From contig CALVJI010000002.1 of the NCBI GenBank assembly GCA_944332105.1, positions 1-31,446 of the forward strand: a DNA stretch of 31,446 nt, read 5' to 3'. The notes under the pieces were generated by a model that searched no databases, was not told where the DNA came from, and saw only the letters and a list, made by a program, of their open reading frames with translations. This stretch comes from an uncultured Bacilli bacterium (lineage in GTDB: Bacteria > Bacillota_I > Bacilli_A > RF39 > UBA660). A program made the position numbers and the translations under genes. Below, in pieces: positions 1 through 7,204 of this stretch (its first letter is position 1; each line of letters opens with the position of its first letter).

Positions 1-50
1 TATTTATAGAAAAAATATAGGCATACTAATACTCCTATACCTATAAACAT
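1..50 (-). CDS. possible start of a membrane protein, truncated by the window edge
   Basis: An ATG at 50-48 on the minus strand opens a frame that reads hydrophobic residues (MFIGIGVLVCLYFFYK) and runs off the left edge without a stop. It begins 17 bases after the stop of the ComK-like gene and in the same direction. No convincing ribosome binding site is visible. It could be the first membrane helix of a small protein, or chance in A+T-rich DNA. No function can be given. Confidence 0.25.
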   Translation of the reverse strand, partial: MFIGIGVLVCLYFFYK

Positions 51-67
51 TATACTATAAAATAAGG

Positions 68-529
68 CTATTTAACAGTTTTTTTTGCGCTTTTTCGCCC
101 TCTTAAAGTACTTTCTAACCGTGTTGCTCTAAGAATTTGATTATCAAGTACACCATAAGAAACTCTTAAAGGAATTTTTTGTCCATTATGAAATTCTAAA
201 AACAAAATATCGCCGTCCCGATAATAAGAACGAACATGTTTTAAACCAATCCAATCTGCATTAAAACGAGCACTAGAAGTTGGAAAGAAAATAATTTCCT
301 TACTTTCTTCCACAATAACGGGAGCTTTATAATTAATGCCAATCATCGCCTCCGTCCCTTTTCTTCTTCCTTCTAAAGAACTTCCAAAATACCGACAACT
401 TTCATCCATAATCTGATTTGTTGACTGGGCCACAATATAGTGATGATCTAATTCATATACTTCTGAATGTGTATCATCAATCGACACTATAGCCATGGTT
501 TCTTCATTAATTTCATATTCTTTTTCCAT
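68..529 (-). CDS. comK: ComK-family competence transcription factor
   Basis: A 153-residue protein that matches the ComK family along its length. Visible landmarks are SCRYFGSS (about residues 44-51) followed by a GRRKGT stretch, then FFPTSSAR (about 81-88) and WIGLKHV, corresponding to SCRFFGSS, GRKAGT, FLFPT and WISHVHV of B. subtilis ComK. In Bacillus, ComK binds A/T boxes in the minor groove and switches on the DNA-uptake genes. The start at 529 is chosen because GGAGG lies at 536-540; a TTG (547) and ATG (544) upstream in frame lack a site. The protein is shorter at its C-terminus than Bacillus ComK (about 190 residues), with a basic end GRKSAKKTVK. It lies downstream of dnaN, behind that gene's terminator, so it is probably transcribed separately. 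No competence structural gene is in the window. Confidence 0.85.
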   Translation of the reverse strand: MEKEYEINEETMAIVSIDDTHSEVYELDHHYIVAQSTNQIMDESCRYFGSSLEGRRKGTEAMIGINYKAPVIVEESKEIIFFPTSSARFNADWIGLKHVRSYYRDGDILFLEFHNGQKIPLRVSYGVLDNQILRATRLESTLRGRKSAKKTVK

Positions 530-593
530 AGTATTCCTCCTCATCAATGAAAAATTGAGGTTATACTATCACACAGCACTTACAAAAAATGTC

Positions 594-627
594 GAAAAAA
601 AATAGTTATGAACAATGCATAACTATT
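594..627 (-). terminator. intrinsic terminator of dnaN
   Basis: Perfect 10-bp inverted repeat AATAGTTATG (601-610) and CATAACTATT (618-627) with a 7-base loop. On the minus strand it is followed by a T run (594-600). The stem begins at the dnaN stop codon (629-627). Confidence 0.85.
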
Positions 628-1745
628 TAATAGGTTTTAATTGGTAAAATAAGTTGAATAAGACTTTCATCAGTCAAAGACTTAAGAACAATTGGTTTCA
701 CATCATTATTAAGTAAAATCAAAATATCTTCATCTTTAATAGTTTTTAATGCATCCATCATATAACGAGCACTAAAGGAAATATCAATTGCTGACTTTTC
801 ATCGGTATCAATCGCAACTCGCTCTTCTGTCTTACCAATTTCTGAAGCATAAGAATTGATGATCATTTCTTTGTTTTCAACCTTCATTTTAATAATATTT
901 TTATCTTTACCTTGTGTTAATAAAGCTGCCCGATCAACTGCTCCCATAAATTCACTTTTCTTTGTTTGAACAATAATCTCAAACTCTGTTGGAACTAAAT
1001 TAGAAGTATTTGGATAACTACCAGATAAAATATTCGTTTGAAATTTTAAATTCTTATATTGAAACAAAACACGATTATTAAAAACATTCATATAAACTTC
1101 TTCTTCATCAACTAAAATGTGCTCTAATTCTGTAATATTTCGTCCAGGAATAACGATATTCACATCCGTTTCCACAGGAGCATCTAATTTAATATTCTTT
1201 TTAGCTAAACGATAAGAATCTGTCGCAATAACTTCAAATAAGTCACCATTAATCTTCATATTTAAACCTGTTAAAATTGGTCGTAATTCTTGCGTTGAAA
1301 TAGCAAAAGAAGTTTGATTAATTAATTCTTTTAAAACATTCGCTTTAATTACAATAGGATCTTTATGACTAATTAATTTAATATTAGGATATTCACTAGG
1401 ATCTAAACAATTTAAATTATATTGATTAAAATCAGAATAAATCTTTATTTTTAAACTATCCATCATTTCAAAATTAATAACATCACTTGGCATTTTTCTT
1501 ATAATATCTAATATATATTTACTACTAATAATAATAGTTCCTGTACTTTCAATGTTTCGAATCAACTTACTTTCAATAAAAGATTCAATAGTTAACTCAC
1601 TATCACTAGCTGTTAACGTAAGACCATCCTCTTTTAATTCAAATTTAATACCATTTAATACCGGAATAACATTTTTTGTAGATATTCCTCTTACTACATT
1701 GTTTAAATTTTCTAACAAAATATTTTTATCAATTGCAAATTTCAT
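627..1745 (-). CDS. dnaN: DNA polymerase III beta subunit (sliding clamp)
   Basis: A 372-residue protein of the usual clamp length, with three clamp domains. It starts MKFAIDKNILLENLNNVVRGIS and ends LILPIKTY, the conserved hydrophobic pocket end that binds polymerase and partner peptides. Other family marks are ATDSYRLA (about residues 174-181) and SGSYPNT (about 241-247). The homodimer encircles DNA and tethers the replicative polymerase. The start has GAAGG upstream at a normal distance. It follows dnaA in the same direction after a 145-base gap that carries DnaA boxes, the standard dnaA-dnaN order. The gene ends in its own terminator. Confidence 0.97.
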   Translation of the reverse strand: MKFAIDKNILLENLNNVVRGISTKNVIPVLNGIKFELKEDGLTLTASDSELTIESFIESKLIRNIESTGTIIISSKYILDIIRKMPSDVINFEMMDSLKIKIYSDFNQYNLNCLDPSEYPNIKLISHKDPIVIKANVLKELINQTSFAISTQELRPILTGLNMKINGDLFEVIATDSYRLAKKNIKLDAPVETDVNIVIPGRNITELEHILVDEEEVYMNVFNNRVLFQYKNLKFQTNILSGSYPNTSNLVPTEFEIIVQTKKSEFMGAVDRAALLTQGKDKNIIKMKVENKEMIINSYASEIGKTEERVAIDTDEKSAIDISFSARYMMDALKTIKDEDILILLNNDVKPIVLKSLTDESLIQLILPIKTY

Positions 1746-1762
1746 TTTTTTTCCTTCTTTCT

Positions 1763-1866
1763 TCTTATTTAATTATATATTCATATTATTAATACTGTGG
1801 ATAATGTGGATAACCTTGATTAACCCTATAAATTAAAGAAAAATTGTCGAATTTTGACGTGGATAA
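1763..1866. promoter_or_regulatory. dnaA-dnaN intergenic part of the origin: AT-rich unwinding region and DnaA boxes
   Basis: Two perfect, directly abutting DnaA boxes TGTGGATAA lie at 1796-1804 and 1805-1813, and a one-mismatch box CGTGGATAA at 1858-1866. Next to the pair, 1763-1795 is almost pure A/T, a likely duplex-unwinding element. Read on the minus strand away from the boxes it gives TATTAATAATATGAATA, compatible with the TA-rich trinucleotides (DnaA-trio) described for B. subtilis. The layout, with boxes upstream of dnaA and unwinding between dnaA and dnaN, matches the bipartite Bacillus origin. The unwinding role is inferred. Confidence 0.75.
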
Positions 1867-1890
1867 GTATGCACATTTCTAAAAACTTAT

Positions 1891-3282
1891 TCACATTTTA
1901 TTCTGAATATCTTTAATTTGTTGCTCTAATCCCTTATTATTCTTCAAATCACTTGCTATTTTATCACATGCGTGGATAACTGTCGAGTGGTCCCTACCCC
2001 CAAATTCTAAACCAATGCGATTTAAAGTTTCTTCCGTCAAGGTTTTAGATAAATACATTGCAATTTGTCGTGGATAAGCAATGTCAGCACTTCTCTTCTT
2101 TCCTTTTAAGTCATCGACTGTAATTTTAAAATAATCCGCGACAGCCTTTTGAATAGATTCAATACTACTTTTAGTATAAATATTGTGATTAACAAAGTCC
2201 GCCAGAGCTTCAATCGCAAAATTTAAATCAACCTTATCTGGTACAATCATAGCTGTATAAGCCATTAATCGATTTAAAGCTCCTTCTAAAAAACGAACAT
2301 CATTTTGACAATTATTCGCGATATATTCAATGACATTTTCATCAATTTTTGTTGATATCGACATATTTTTAATCTTGGCTTTTAAAATCTTACATCGCAG
2401 TTCAAAATCAGGTGGATAAATATCCACAGGAAGTCCCCACATAAAACGGCTTCTAAGCCGTTCTTCTAATAGTTTTAAATCATCGGGACTTCGATCTGAG
2501 CTAATAATGATTTGTTTATTAGCTTGATGAAGCGCATTAAAGGTATGGAAAAATTCTTGCTGTGTCTTCTCTGCTCCTACTAAATATTGAATATCATCGA
2601 TAATCAAAACATCAACTTCTCGATACTTTTTCTTAAAATCAGCAGCTACTTGAATATTATTTCCCTTATTTTCATTATTGATAATGTTAATATAATCGTC
2701 TTTAAACATCTCACTTGTAGTATACAAAACTTTTTTCTTAGAATGAGCCACAATATAATTGCCAATCGCATGCATTAAATGTGTTTTTCCTAACCCACTC
2801 TTTCCATATATAAATAAAGGGTTATGCACTTTTCCTGGCTGCTCGGCAACAATCATCCCAGCTGTTTTAGCTAGACGATTTGAATCTCCAACAATATAAT
2901 TATCAAAATTTAATTCAGGAATCAAATTACTTTCCCAAGTTTCATCTCGTTCTTTTTCTTCTTTTTTAACTTCTACCTTAAAGTTATCCACATTATCCAC
3001 ATTTGGTAAAATCTTTTCTTCTGTTTTAGTCTCAATTTCTTCTTTTAATAAAAATTCAAATTCATAATTATGATTCGTTACTTTATAAAAAGCATCATCA
3101 ATTAAATTGTAATAATTCGTTGTTAAAATCCGTTTGTGAATTTCCATGGGTACTTGAATAAAAACCTTATTATTTTCAATTTTAATCAGTTTTAAATCAT
3201 TAAACCAAGCATGAAAAGAAGCGGAATTTACTTCTGGATATATCTCGTCTAAAATAGCTTGCCAAAGATCTTTTTCGCCCAT
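1891..3282 (-). CDS. dnaA: chromosomal replication initiator protein DnaA
   Basis: A 463-residue AAA+ initiator. Domain I begins MGEKDLWQAILDEI. Domain II is a short charged linker (about residues 80-120). Domain III carries Walker A GKSGLGKTH (about 160-168) and Walker B VLIIDDIQYL. Domain IV ends with the DNA-binding signature GGRDHSTVIHACDKI. It binds 9-mer boxes and opens the origin. The start at 3282 aligns with other DnaA proteins and has GGGGTGG four bases upstream; an ATG at 3303 would add seven residues unlike the family. The linker contains NVDNVDN, whose codons form a perfect tandem DnaA-box pair. Boxes between 3366 and 3437 sit in its upstream region, so autorepression is likely. 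Confidence 0.97.
   Translation of the reverse strand: MGEKDLWQAILDEIYPEVNSASFHAWFNDLKLIKIENNKVFIQVPMEIHKRILTTNYYNLIDDAFYKVTNHNYEFEFLLKEEIETKTEEKILPNVDNVDNFKVEVKKEEKERDETWESNLIPELNFDNYIVGDSNRLAKTAGMIVAEQPGKVHNPLFIYGKSGLGKTHLMHAIGNYIVAHSKKKVLYTTSEMFKDDYINIINNENKGNNIQVAADFKKKYREVDVLIIDDIQYLVGAEKTQQEFFHTFNALHQANKQIIISSDRSPDDLKLLEERLRSRFMWGLPVDIYPPDFELRCKILKAKIKNMSISTKIDENVIEYIANNCQNDVRFLEGALNRLMAYTAMIVPDKVDLNFAIEALADFVNHNIYTKSSIESIQKAVADYFKITVDDLKGKKRSADIAYPRQIAMYLSKTLTEETLNRIGLEFGGRDHSTVIHACDKIASDLKNNKGLEQQIKDIQNKM
2984..3001. promoter_or_regulatory. tandem DnaA-box pair inside the dnaA coding sequence
   Basis: TTATCCACA occurs twice without a gap (2984-2992, 2993-3001). It is the same 18-mer found at 3420-3437 and, inverted, at 1796-1813. 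On the coding strand it encodes VDNVDN in the variable domain II linker, where the amino-acid sequence is under little constraint. DnaA binding here is an inference from the perfect match. Confidence 0.6.
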
Positions 3283-3303
3283 GAAACCACCCCGCTTTAA
3301 CAT

Positions 3304-3593
3304 TTGTCAACAATATTCTACACTTTTTTTTAAATTTTTAAAAGTATAAAATGTATACTAACATACTATTCACAAGTTATCAACAAAATTTAGCCTTATA
3401 AAATCAAGAAAAAAAGCACTTATCCACATTATCCACAAATTATAAATCACTTACATTGTGAATTAGTGGATAATGTGTAAAAAAGTTATCCACAACCTGT
3501 GCATATGTGGATAAATGTCGAAAAAAGTTGAAAAAATAAGCCTTTATCTAATGAAAAAAAGTGCATAACTATTCACATTAAGACGAGTATTAG
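3304..3593. other. replication origin (oriC), DnaA-box cluster between dnaA and rpmH
   Basis: This gene-free stretch is full of DnaA boxes. Perfect TTATCCACA/TGTGGATAA copies lie at 3420-3428, 3429-3437, 3486-3494 and 3506-3514. Near matches are CTATTCACA at 3366-3374 and 3569-3577, TTATCAACA at 3377-3385 and AGTGGATAA at 3465-3473. It is flanked by dnaA and rpmH on opposite strands, the classic Bacillota origin, and genes on both sides point away from it. The dnaA promoter must lie at the left end; I see only weak -10 candidates there (TAGAAT, TATACT on the minus strand). The origin identity is strong; exact limits are not determined. Confidence 0.93.
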
Positions 3594-3623
3594 TTGACTT
3601 TTCATTAATTTTAATATTATAAT
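3594..3623 (+). promoter_or_regulatory. promoter of rpmH
   Basis: TTGACT (3594-3599) and TATAAT (3618-3623) with an 18-base spacer, followed by a strong site AAGGAGGG (3641-3648) before the rpmH ATG. It looks like a vegetative sigma-A promoter. Confidence 0.8.
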
Positions 3624-3655
3624 AAGGGAGCTTTAGAAAAAAGGAGGGAACTATC

Positions 3656-3778
3656 ATGGTCGGAACTTATCAACCAAATAAAAGAAAAAGAGCAAAAAAA
3701 CATGGTTTTCGCGCTCGTAAAGAATCAAATGTTTTAAAGAAAAGAAGACAAAAAGGTCGTAAAGTATTAAGTAAGTAA
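3656..3778 (+). CDS. rpmH: 50S ribosomal protein L34
   Basis: A 40-residue, very basic protein with the L34 signature TYQPNKRKRAKKHGFRAR near the start and KGRKVLSK at the end. L34 sits in the large ribosomal subunit. The usual length is 44 residues; here the middle section (normally STKNGRKVL) is replaced by KESNVL, so about four residues are missing. The second and third residues are VG instead of the common KR. It is preceded by a strong promoter and ribosome binding site and followed by a terminator-like hairpin before rnpA, the standard rpmH-rnpA pair. Confidence 0.95.
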   Translation: MVGTYQPNKRKRAKKHGFRARKESNVLKKRRQKGRKVLSK

Positions 3779-3780
3779 AA

Positions 3781-3805
3781 CCACAGTTTTTCTGTGGCTT
3801 TTTTT
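3781..3805 (+). terminator. intrinsic terminator or attenuator between rpmH and rnpA
   Basis: CCACAG (3781-3786), five-base loop, CTGTGG (3792-3797), then C and seven T (3799-3805), preceded by a matching A run. It starts two bases after the rpmH stop. No separate promoter for rnpA is obvious, so partial read-through probably sets the ratio of L34 to RNase P protein. Confidence 0.85.
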
Positions 3806-3827
3806 GTATAGAGGAGAGGAAGTAAAC

Positions 3828-4172
3828 ATGAAAAAAGTTGAAATGATTAAAAAACAACAAGAATTTAATGATATGATTCATCATGAAAGATACGTTAAAA
3901 ATAAATATTTCTCTCTATATATAAGGAAAGGAAAATATACTTATCCTCATTTTGGAATAGCTGTTTCTAAAAAAATTGGCAACGCCGTCACGCGCAATAA
4001 ATATAAACGACGCATGCGAATGATTTTAGATGAATGGAAAAAAGATTTGAAGTACAATGAAGATTATATTATAATAATGAAAGAAAGTGTGAATAATTTA
4101 TCTTTCGAACAGATGAAAGAAAATTTTTATGACTTGATCAAAAAAAGGAGAGAACATGAAAAAACAAAATAA
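3828..4172 (+). CDS. rnpA: ribonuclease P protein component
   Basis: A 114-residue basic protein. It carries the RNase P protein motif AVTRNKYKRRMR (about residues 52-63) and the preceding FGIAVSKKIGNA strand, which bind the catalytic RNA. It helps RNase P remove 5' leaders from tRNA precursors. The start at 3828 is chosen for GAGGAGAGG just upstream; an earlier in-frame start at 3804 lies in the terminator tail. Its 3' end overlaps yidC by 17 bases, so the two are translated from one message. Confidence 0.95.
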   Translation: MKKVEMIKKQQEFNDMIHHERYVKNKYFSLYIRKGKYTYPHFGIAVSKKIGNAVTRNKYKRRMRMILDEWKKDLKYNEDYIIIMKESVNNLSFEQMKENFYDLIKKRREHEKTK

Positions 4173-5187
4173 AATTTTAGCATTAGTTGTCATCGGCATG
4201 ATCTTATTAACGAGTGGTTGTGGTTCTGATGACTATTTAAAGGATGAAAATGGGAACATTTTAGTAAATGAAGTAACTGGTCAAAGTGTTCAAAAAAATA
4301 TTTTATGTCAACCAGAAAAAGATTCAGAGTTATATAAAATATATGAAAGCCATTCAGATCAGTTATCCACACCAATTGAAGAATTACCAACATGTCGTGA
4401 TTTTAACTTAACTTCAAATCCTTATGATGGATTATGGCAAGCCTTATTAGTAAGACCATTAGCCTTTTTAATATTACAACTAGGGTACTTAGTAGGTAAC
4501 TTTGGTATTTCCGTGATGCTTATTGGTGTTTTAATTCGGGTAGTATTGTTACCGCTCTCAATAAAAAGTATGCGTCAATCAAGTAACTTGCAAAAAGCTC
4601 AACCAGAGATTGCTCGCATCGAAAGAAAATATGCTGGTAAAACCGATAGTGAATCCATGATGGCTAAAAGTCAAGAAACAATGATGGTTTATCAAAAATA
4701 TAAAATTAACCCTGTATCCGGTTGTGTGGTTGCTTTAATCCAAATTCCATTATTCTTCGCATTCTTAGCCGCGATTAATGAAGTGCCAGCTATTTTTGAA
4801 GGAGAACTATTTGGAATGCACTTAGGTATGACGCCATGGAAAGGTTTAGCAGAAGGTCAATATATTTACATCGTCTTAATCTTCCTCATTGTCGCGACCA
4901 CATACATTTCCTTTAAAAATACTATGAAACAAGGACAAAACAATGAAATGATGAAACAAATGAACTTCATGTTTATGTTTATGATCATCAGTATTTCTAT
5001 CGCTTCATTTAGCTTACCAACTGCCATTGCTTTCTACTGGATAGTAATCAACGGTTTTGCCGTTTTCCAAAACTTTATTATCAAACGAATTTTAGCTAAA
5101 GAAAATAATCAAAATTCAAAAATAATTGATGTAAAACATAAAGAAAAAAAGGAAAAAAAGGCGAAAAAAAAGAAAGAAGTGAAGTAA
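4156..5187 (+). CDS. yidC: membrane protein insertase YidC/SpoIIIJ
   Basis: A 343-residue membrane insertase of the Oxa1/YidC family. It starts with a lipoprotein signal peptide and lipobox LLTSGC (Cys at residue 22), typical of Gram-positive YidC. The following stretch with MLIGVLIRVVLLPLSIKSM carries the conserved groove arginine. Further helices are seen in PVSGCVVALIQIPLFFAFLAA, YIVLIFLIVATTYI and SFSLPTAIAFYWIVIN, and the C-terminal tail is very lysine-rich, as expected for ribosome contact. It inserts proteins alone or with Sec; in sporulating relatives SpoIIIJ also supports forespore development. It overlaps rnpA and is followed by jag one base later, the canonical trio. Confidence 0.96.
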   Translation: MKKQNKILALVVIGMILLTSGCGSDDYLKDENGNILVNEVTGQSVQKNILCQPEKDSELYKIYESHSDQLSTPIEELPTCRDFNLTSNPYDGLWQALLVRPLAFLILQLGYLVGNFGISVMLIGVLIRVVLLPLSIKSMRQSSNLQKAQPEIARIERKYAGKTDSESMMAKSQETMMVYQKYKINPVSGCVVALIQIPLFFAFLAAINEVPAIFEGELFGMHLGMTPWKGLAEGQYIYIVLIFLIVATTYISFKNTMKQGQNNEMMKQMNFMFMFMIISISIASFSLPTAIAFYWIVINGFAVFQNFIIKRILAKENNQNSKIIDVKHKEKKEKKAKKKKEVK

Positions 5188-5188
5188 A

Positions 5189-5785
5189 ATGCCAACAGTA
5201 GTTGAAGCGAAAACTCAAATTGAAGCTATTGAAAATGCCAAGAATCTTTTACATACGGATAAAATTTTTTACAAGATGTCTGAAAAAAAGGGTGGTATTT
5301 TCAAAGGAAAAATGTATGAAGTAAAAGCTATTTCATATCCTGAACTTTTAAATGAAATGAAAAATTATTTAAAAGATATGATTGAAAAAATGGGCTTAGA
5401 AGTTCAATTTGAAACAAGTATTACCGATGACGTATTTAATATCACAATGTATTCAAACAATAATCCATTATTAATTGGCAAAAATGGTCAAAACTTAAAA
5501 GCAATGGAAACATTAGTGAAAGCCAAAATAAATACAGACTGGCAAATACATCCTAAAATAGTTTTAGATGTAGAAAATTACAAAGAAAAACGCATTGCTT
5601 ATCTAGAAAGACTAGCTATTAAAACTGCGAAAGAAGTTCGTAACACCAAAATGGATGCTGTTTTAGAAGATATGAATTCTTATGAAAGAAGAATTATTCA
5701 TAACAAACTTGCCAATTTTAAAGGAGTATCGACAGTAAGTGAAGGGGAAGAACCTCATCGTCACATAATCATTCGAGCAGAGTAA
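5189..5785 (+). CDS. jag: RNA-binding protein Jag (KhpB/EloR family)
   Basis: A 198-residue protein with the three Jag regions in order: an N-terminal Jag_N domain (residues 1-50), a KH domain with the GxxG loop in LLIGKNGQNLKAME (about 91-104), and an R3H domain ending in GEEPHRHIIIRAE, with RRIIHNKLANF before it. In streptococci the homologue (EloR/KhpB) binds RNA with KhpA and controls cell elongation. It follows yidC directly and ends in a terminator whose loop contains the stop codon. Confidence 0.95.
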   Translation: MPTVVEAKTQIEAIENAKNLLHTDKIFYKMSEKKGGIFKGKMYEVKAISYPELLNEMKNYLKDMIEKMGLEVQFETSITDDVFNITMYSNNNPLLIGKNGQNLKAMETLVKAKINTDWQIHPKIVLDVENYKEKRIAYLERLAIKTAKEVRNTKMDAVLEDMNSYERRIIHNKLANFKGVSTVSEGEEPHRHIIIRAE

Positions 5786-5795
5786 TCTGCTTTTT
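5776..5795 (+). terminator. intrinsic terminator of jag
   Basis: AGCAGA (5776-5781), loop GTAA, TCTGCT (5786-5791), T run to 5795. The jag stop codon is in the loop. It closes the rpmH-rnpA-yidC-jag unit. Confidence 0.8.
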
Positions 5796-5797
5796 CT

Positions 5798-5826
5798 TTT
5801 ACTTATCAATCTAATCATGATATAAT
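5798..5826 (+). promoter_or_regulatory. promoter of the mnmE operon
   Basis: TTTACT (5798-5803), 17-base spacer, TATAAT (5821-5826), located between the jag terminator and the mnmE start. The -35 is a partial match to consensus and the -10 is perfect. Confidence 0.6.
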
Positions 5827-5848
5827 ACCCGCGAATGGAAGTGATAAC

Positions 5849-7204
5849 ATGTATACAACAATCGCGGCAATTTCAACCAATTCATTAGGCATCGGGGCTA
5901 TCAACATTATTCGAGTAAGTGGCAAAGATGCCATTTCTATTGTAAGTGAGATTTTTTCGAATAAAAAGTTTGCTACAGCTCCAACCCATACAATTCATTA
6001 TGGATTTATTAAAGATGAAGAAAAAATTATTGATGAAGTATTAGTCATGTTAATGCGCGCGCCAAAAACATATACCAAAGAAGACGTTGTAGAAATAAAT
6101 TGCCATGGTGGATCTATCACAGCCTCTAAAATACTAGAGCTTTTATATGTTCATGGAGCTGTTCCCGCTGAACCTGGAGAATTTACTAAACGTGCTTTTT
6201 TAAATGGTCGTATCAATTTATTAGAAGCTGAAAGTGTAGAAGATTTATTAGAAGCAAAAAATGAAAATGCGCGGAAGATGGCCCTAAACGGTGTCAGTGG
6301 TAAAACGACTAAATTAATAGAAGATCTACGTGAAAAAATGATTTCATTACTGGCAAACATCGAAGTCAATATTGATTATCCAGAGTACATTGATGAATTA
6401 CAAATCACGAAAGAAAATATTACACCCGTTTTAACGGAGATAAGATCTTCTTTACAACAAATTATTGAAGAATCAGAAAATAGTAAAAAAATTAAAAATG
6501 GCTTAAATATTGCTATTATAGGTCGCCCCAATGTCGGAAAATCGTCCCTTTTAAATGCTTTATTAGAAGAAGAAAAAGCAATTGTCACGGATATTTCAGG
6601 TACAACAAGAGATATAGTAGAAGGAACAATTACATATCAAGGAATCGATCTAAATTTTATTGATACCGCGGGCATTCGTGAAACCGAAGATCTAGTAGAA
6701 AAAATTGGAGTAGAGAAAAGCAAAAAAATGCAAGAAACAGCTGACATTACAATTTTAGTTTTAAATAATAACACGGAATTAACTGCTGATGATCGTACTT
6801 TAATTAATCAAATAGAAAATCAAAAAGCCCTTATTTTTATCAATAAAATCGATTTAGAAAGTAAAATAGGAAAAATAGAGTCAACCAAGAAAGTGATTTA
6901 TGGTAGTACCAAAACGAAAAAAGGCTTAGAAGAATTAAAAGAGGAAATTTTAAAAATCTTTTCCTTAGAAGATATGAGTCATAAAGATTTAACATTTCTA
7001 TTTAATACTCGGCAAATCTCTTTAGCCAAACAAGCCTTACAAAATATTGATCATGTGATAACAGAAAATAAAAAAGATATTCCTGTAGATATGCTTGCAA
7101 TTGAAATAAGAGAAGCATGGGAATATTTAGGTCAAATCATAGGCGAAGCATACGAAGATGAATTAGTTGACAATATCTTTAAACGTTTTTGTTTAGGAAA
7201 GTAG
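5849..7204 (+). CDS. mnmE: tRNA modification GTPase MnmE
   Basis: A 451-residue GTPase of normal length. The N-terminal formyl-tetrahydrofolate-binding domain begins MYTTIAAISTNSLGIGAINI. The inserted G domain has the P loop GRPNVGKSS (about residues 225-233), G2/G3 GTTRD and DTAGIRET, and NKID (G4). The C-terminus FKRFCLGK has the conserved cysteine of the CxGK end. With MnmG it makes the 5-carboxymethylaminomethyl group on U34 of several tRNAs. It heads the mnmE-mnmG-rsmG unit; its stop codon abuts the mnmG start. Confidence 0.97.
   Translation: MYTTIAAISTNSLGIGAINIIRVSGKDAISIVSEIFSNKKFATAPTHTIHYGFIKDEEKIIDEVLVMLMRAPKTYTKEDVVEINCHGGSITASKILELLYVHGAVPAEPGEFTKRAFLNGRINLLEAESVEDLLEAKNENARKMALNGVSGKTTKLIEDLREKMISLLANIEVNIDYPEYIDELQITKENITPVLTEIRSSLQQIIEESENSKKIKNGLNIAIIGRPNVGKSSLLNALLEEEKAIVTDISGTTRDIVEGTITYQGIDLNFIDTAGIRETEDLVEKIGVEKSKKMQETADITILVLNNNTELTADDRTLINQIENQKALIFINKIDLESKIGKIESTKKVIYGSTKTKKGLEELKEEILKIFSLEDMSHKDLTFLFNTRQISLAKQALQNIDHVITENKKDIPVDMLAIEIREAWEYLGQIIGEAYEDELVDNIFKRFCLGK

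Noticed and set aside
1552..1836. A 94-codon plus-strand frame over the dnaN start and intergenic origin part
   Set aside because: It lies opposite dnaN and runs through DnaA boxes; hydrophobic content is that of reversed A-rich DNA.
3654..3884. A 76-codon minus-strand frame across rpmH and rnpA
   Set aside because: It mirrors two certain genes and their terminator, and its residues are Phe-rich as expected of the reverse of Lys-rich codons.
4363..4371. Single TTATCCACA boxes in genes (yidC at 4363, mnmG at 7510, and others further right)
   Set aside because: Single boxes occur through A+T-rich genomes; they are not clustered and are far from the origin core.
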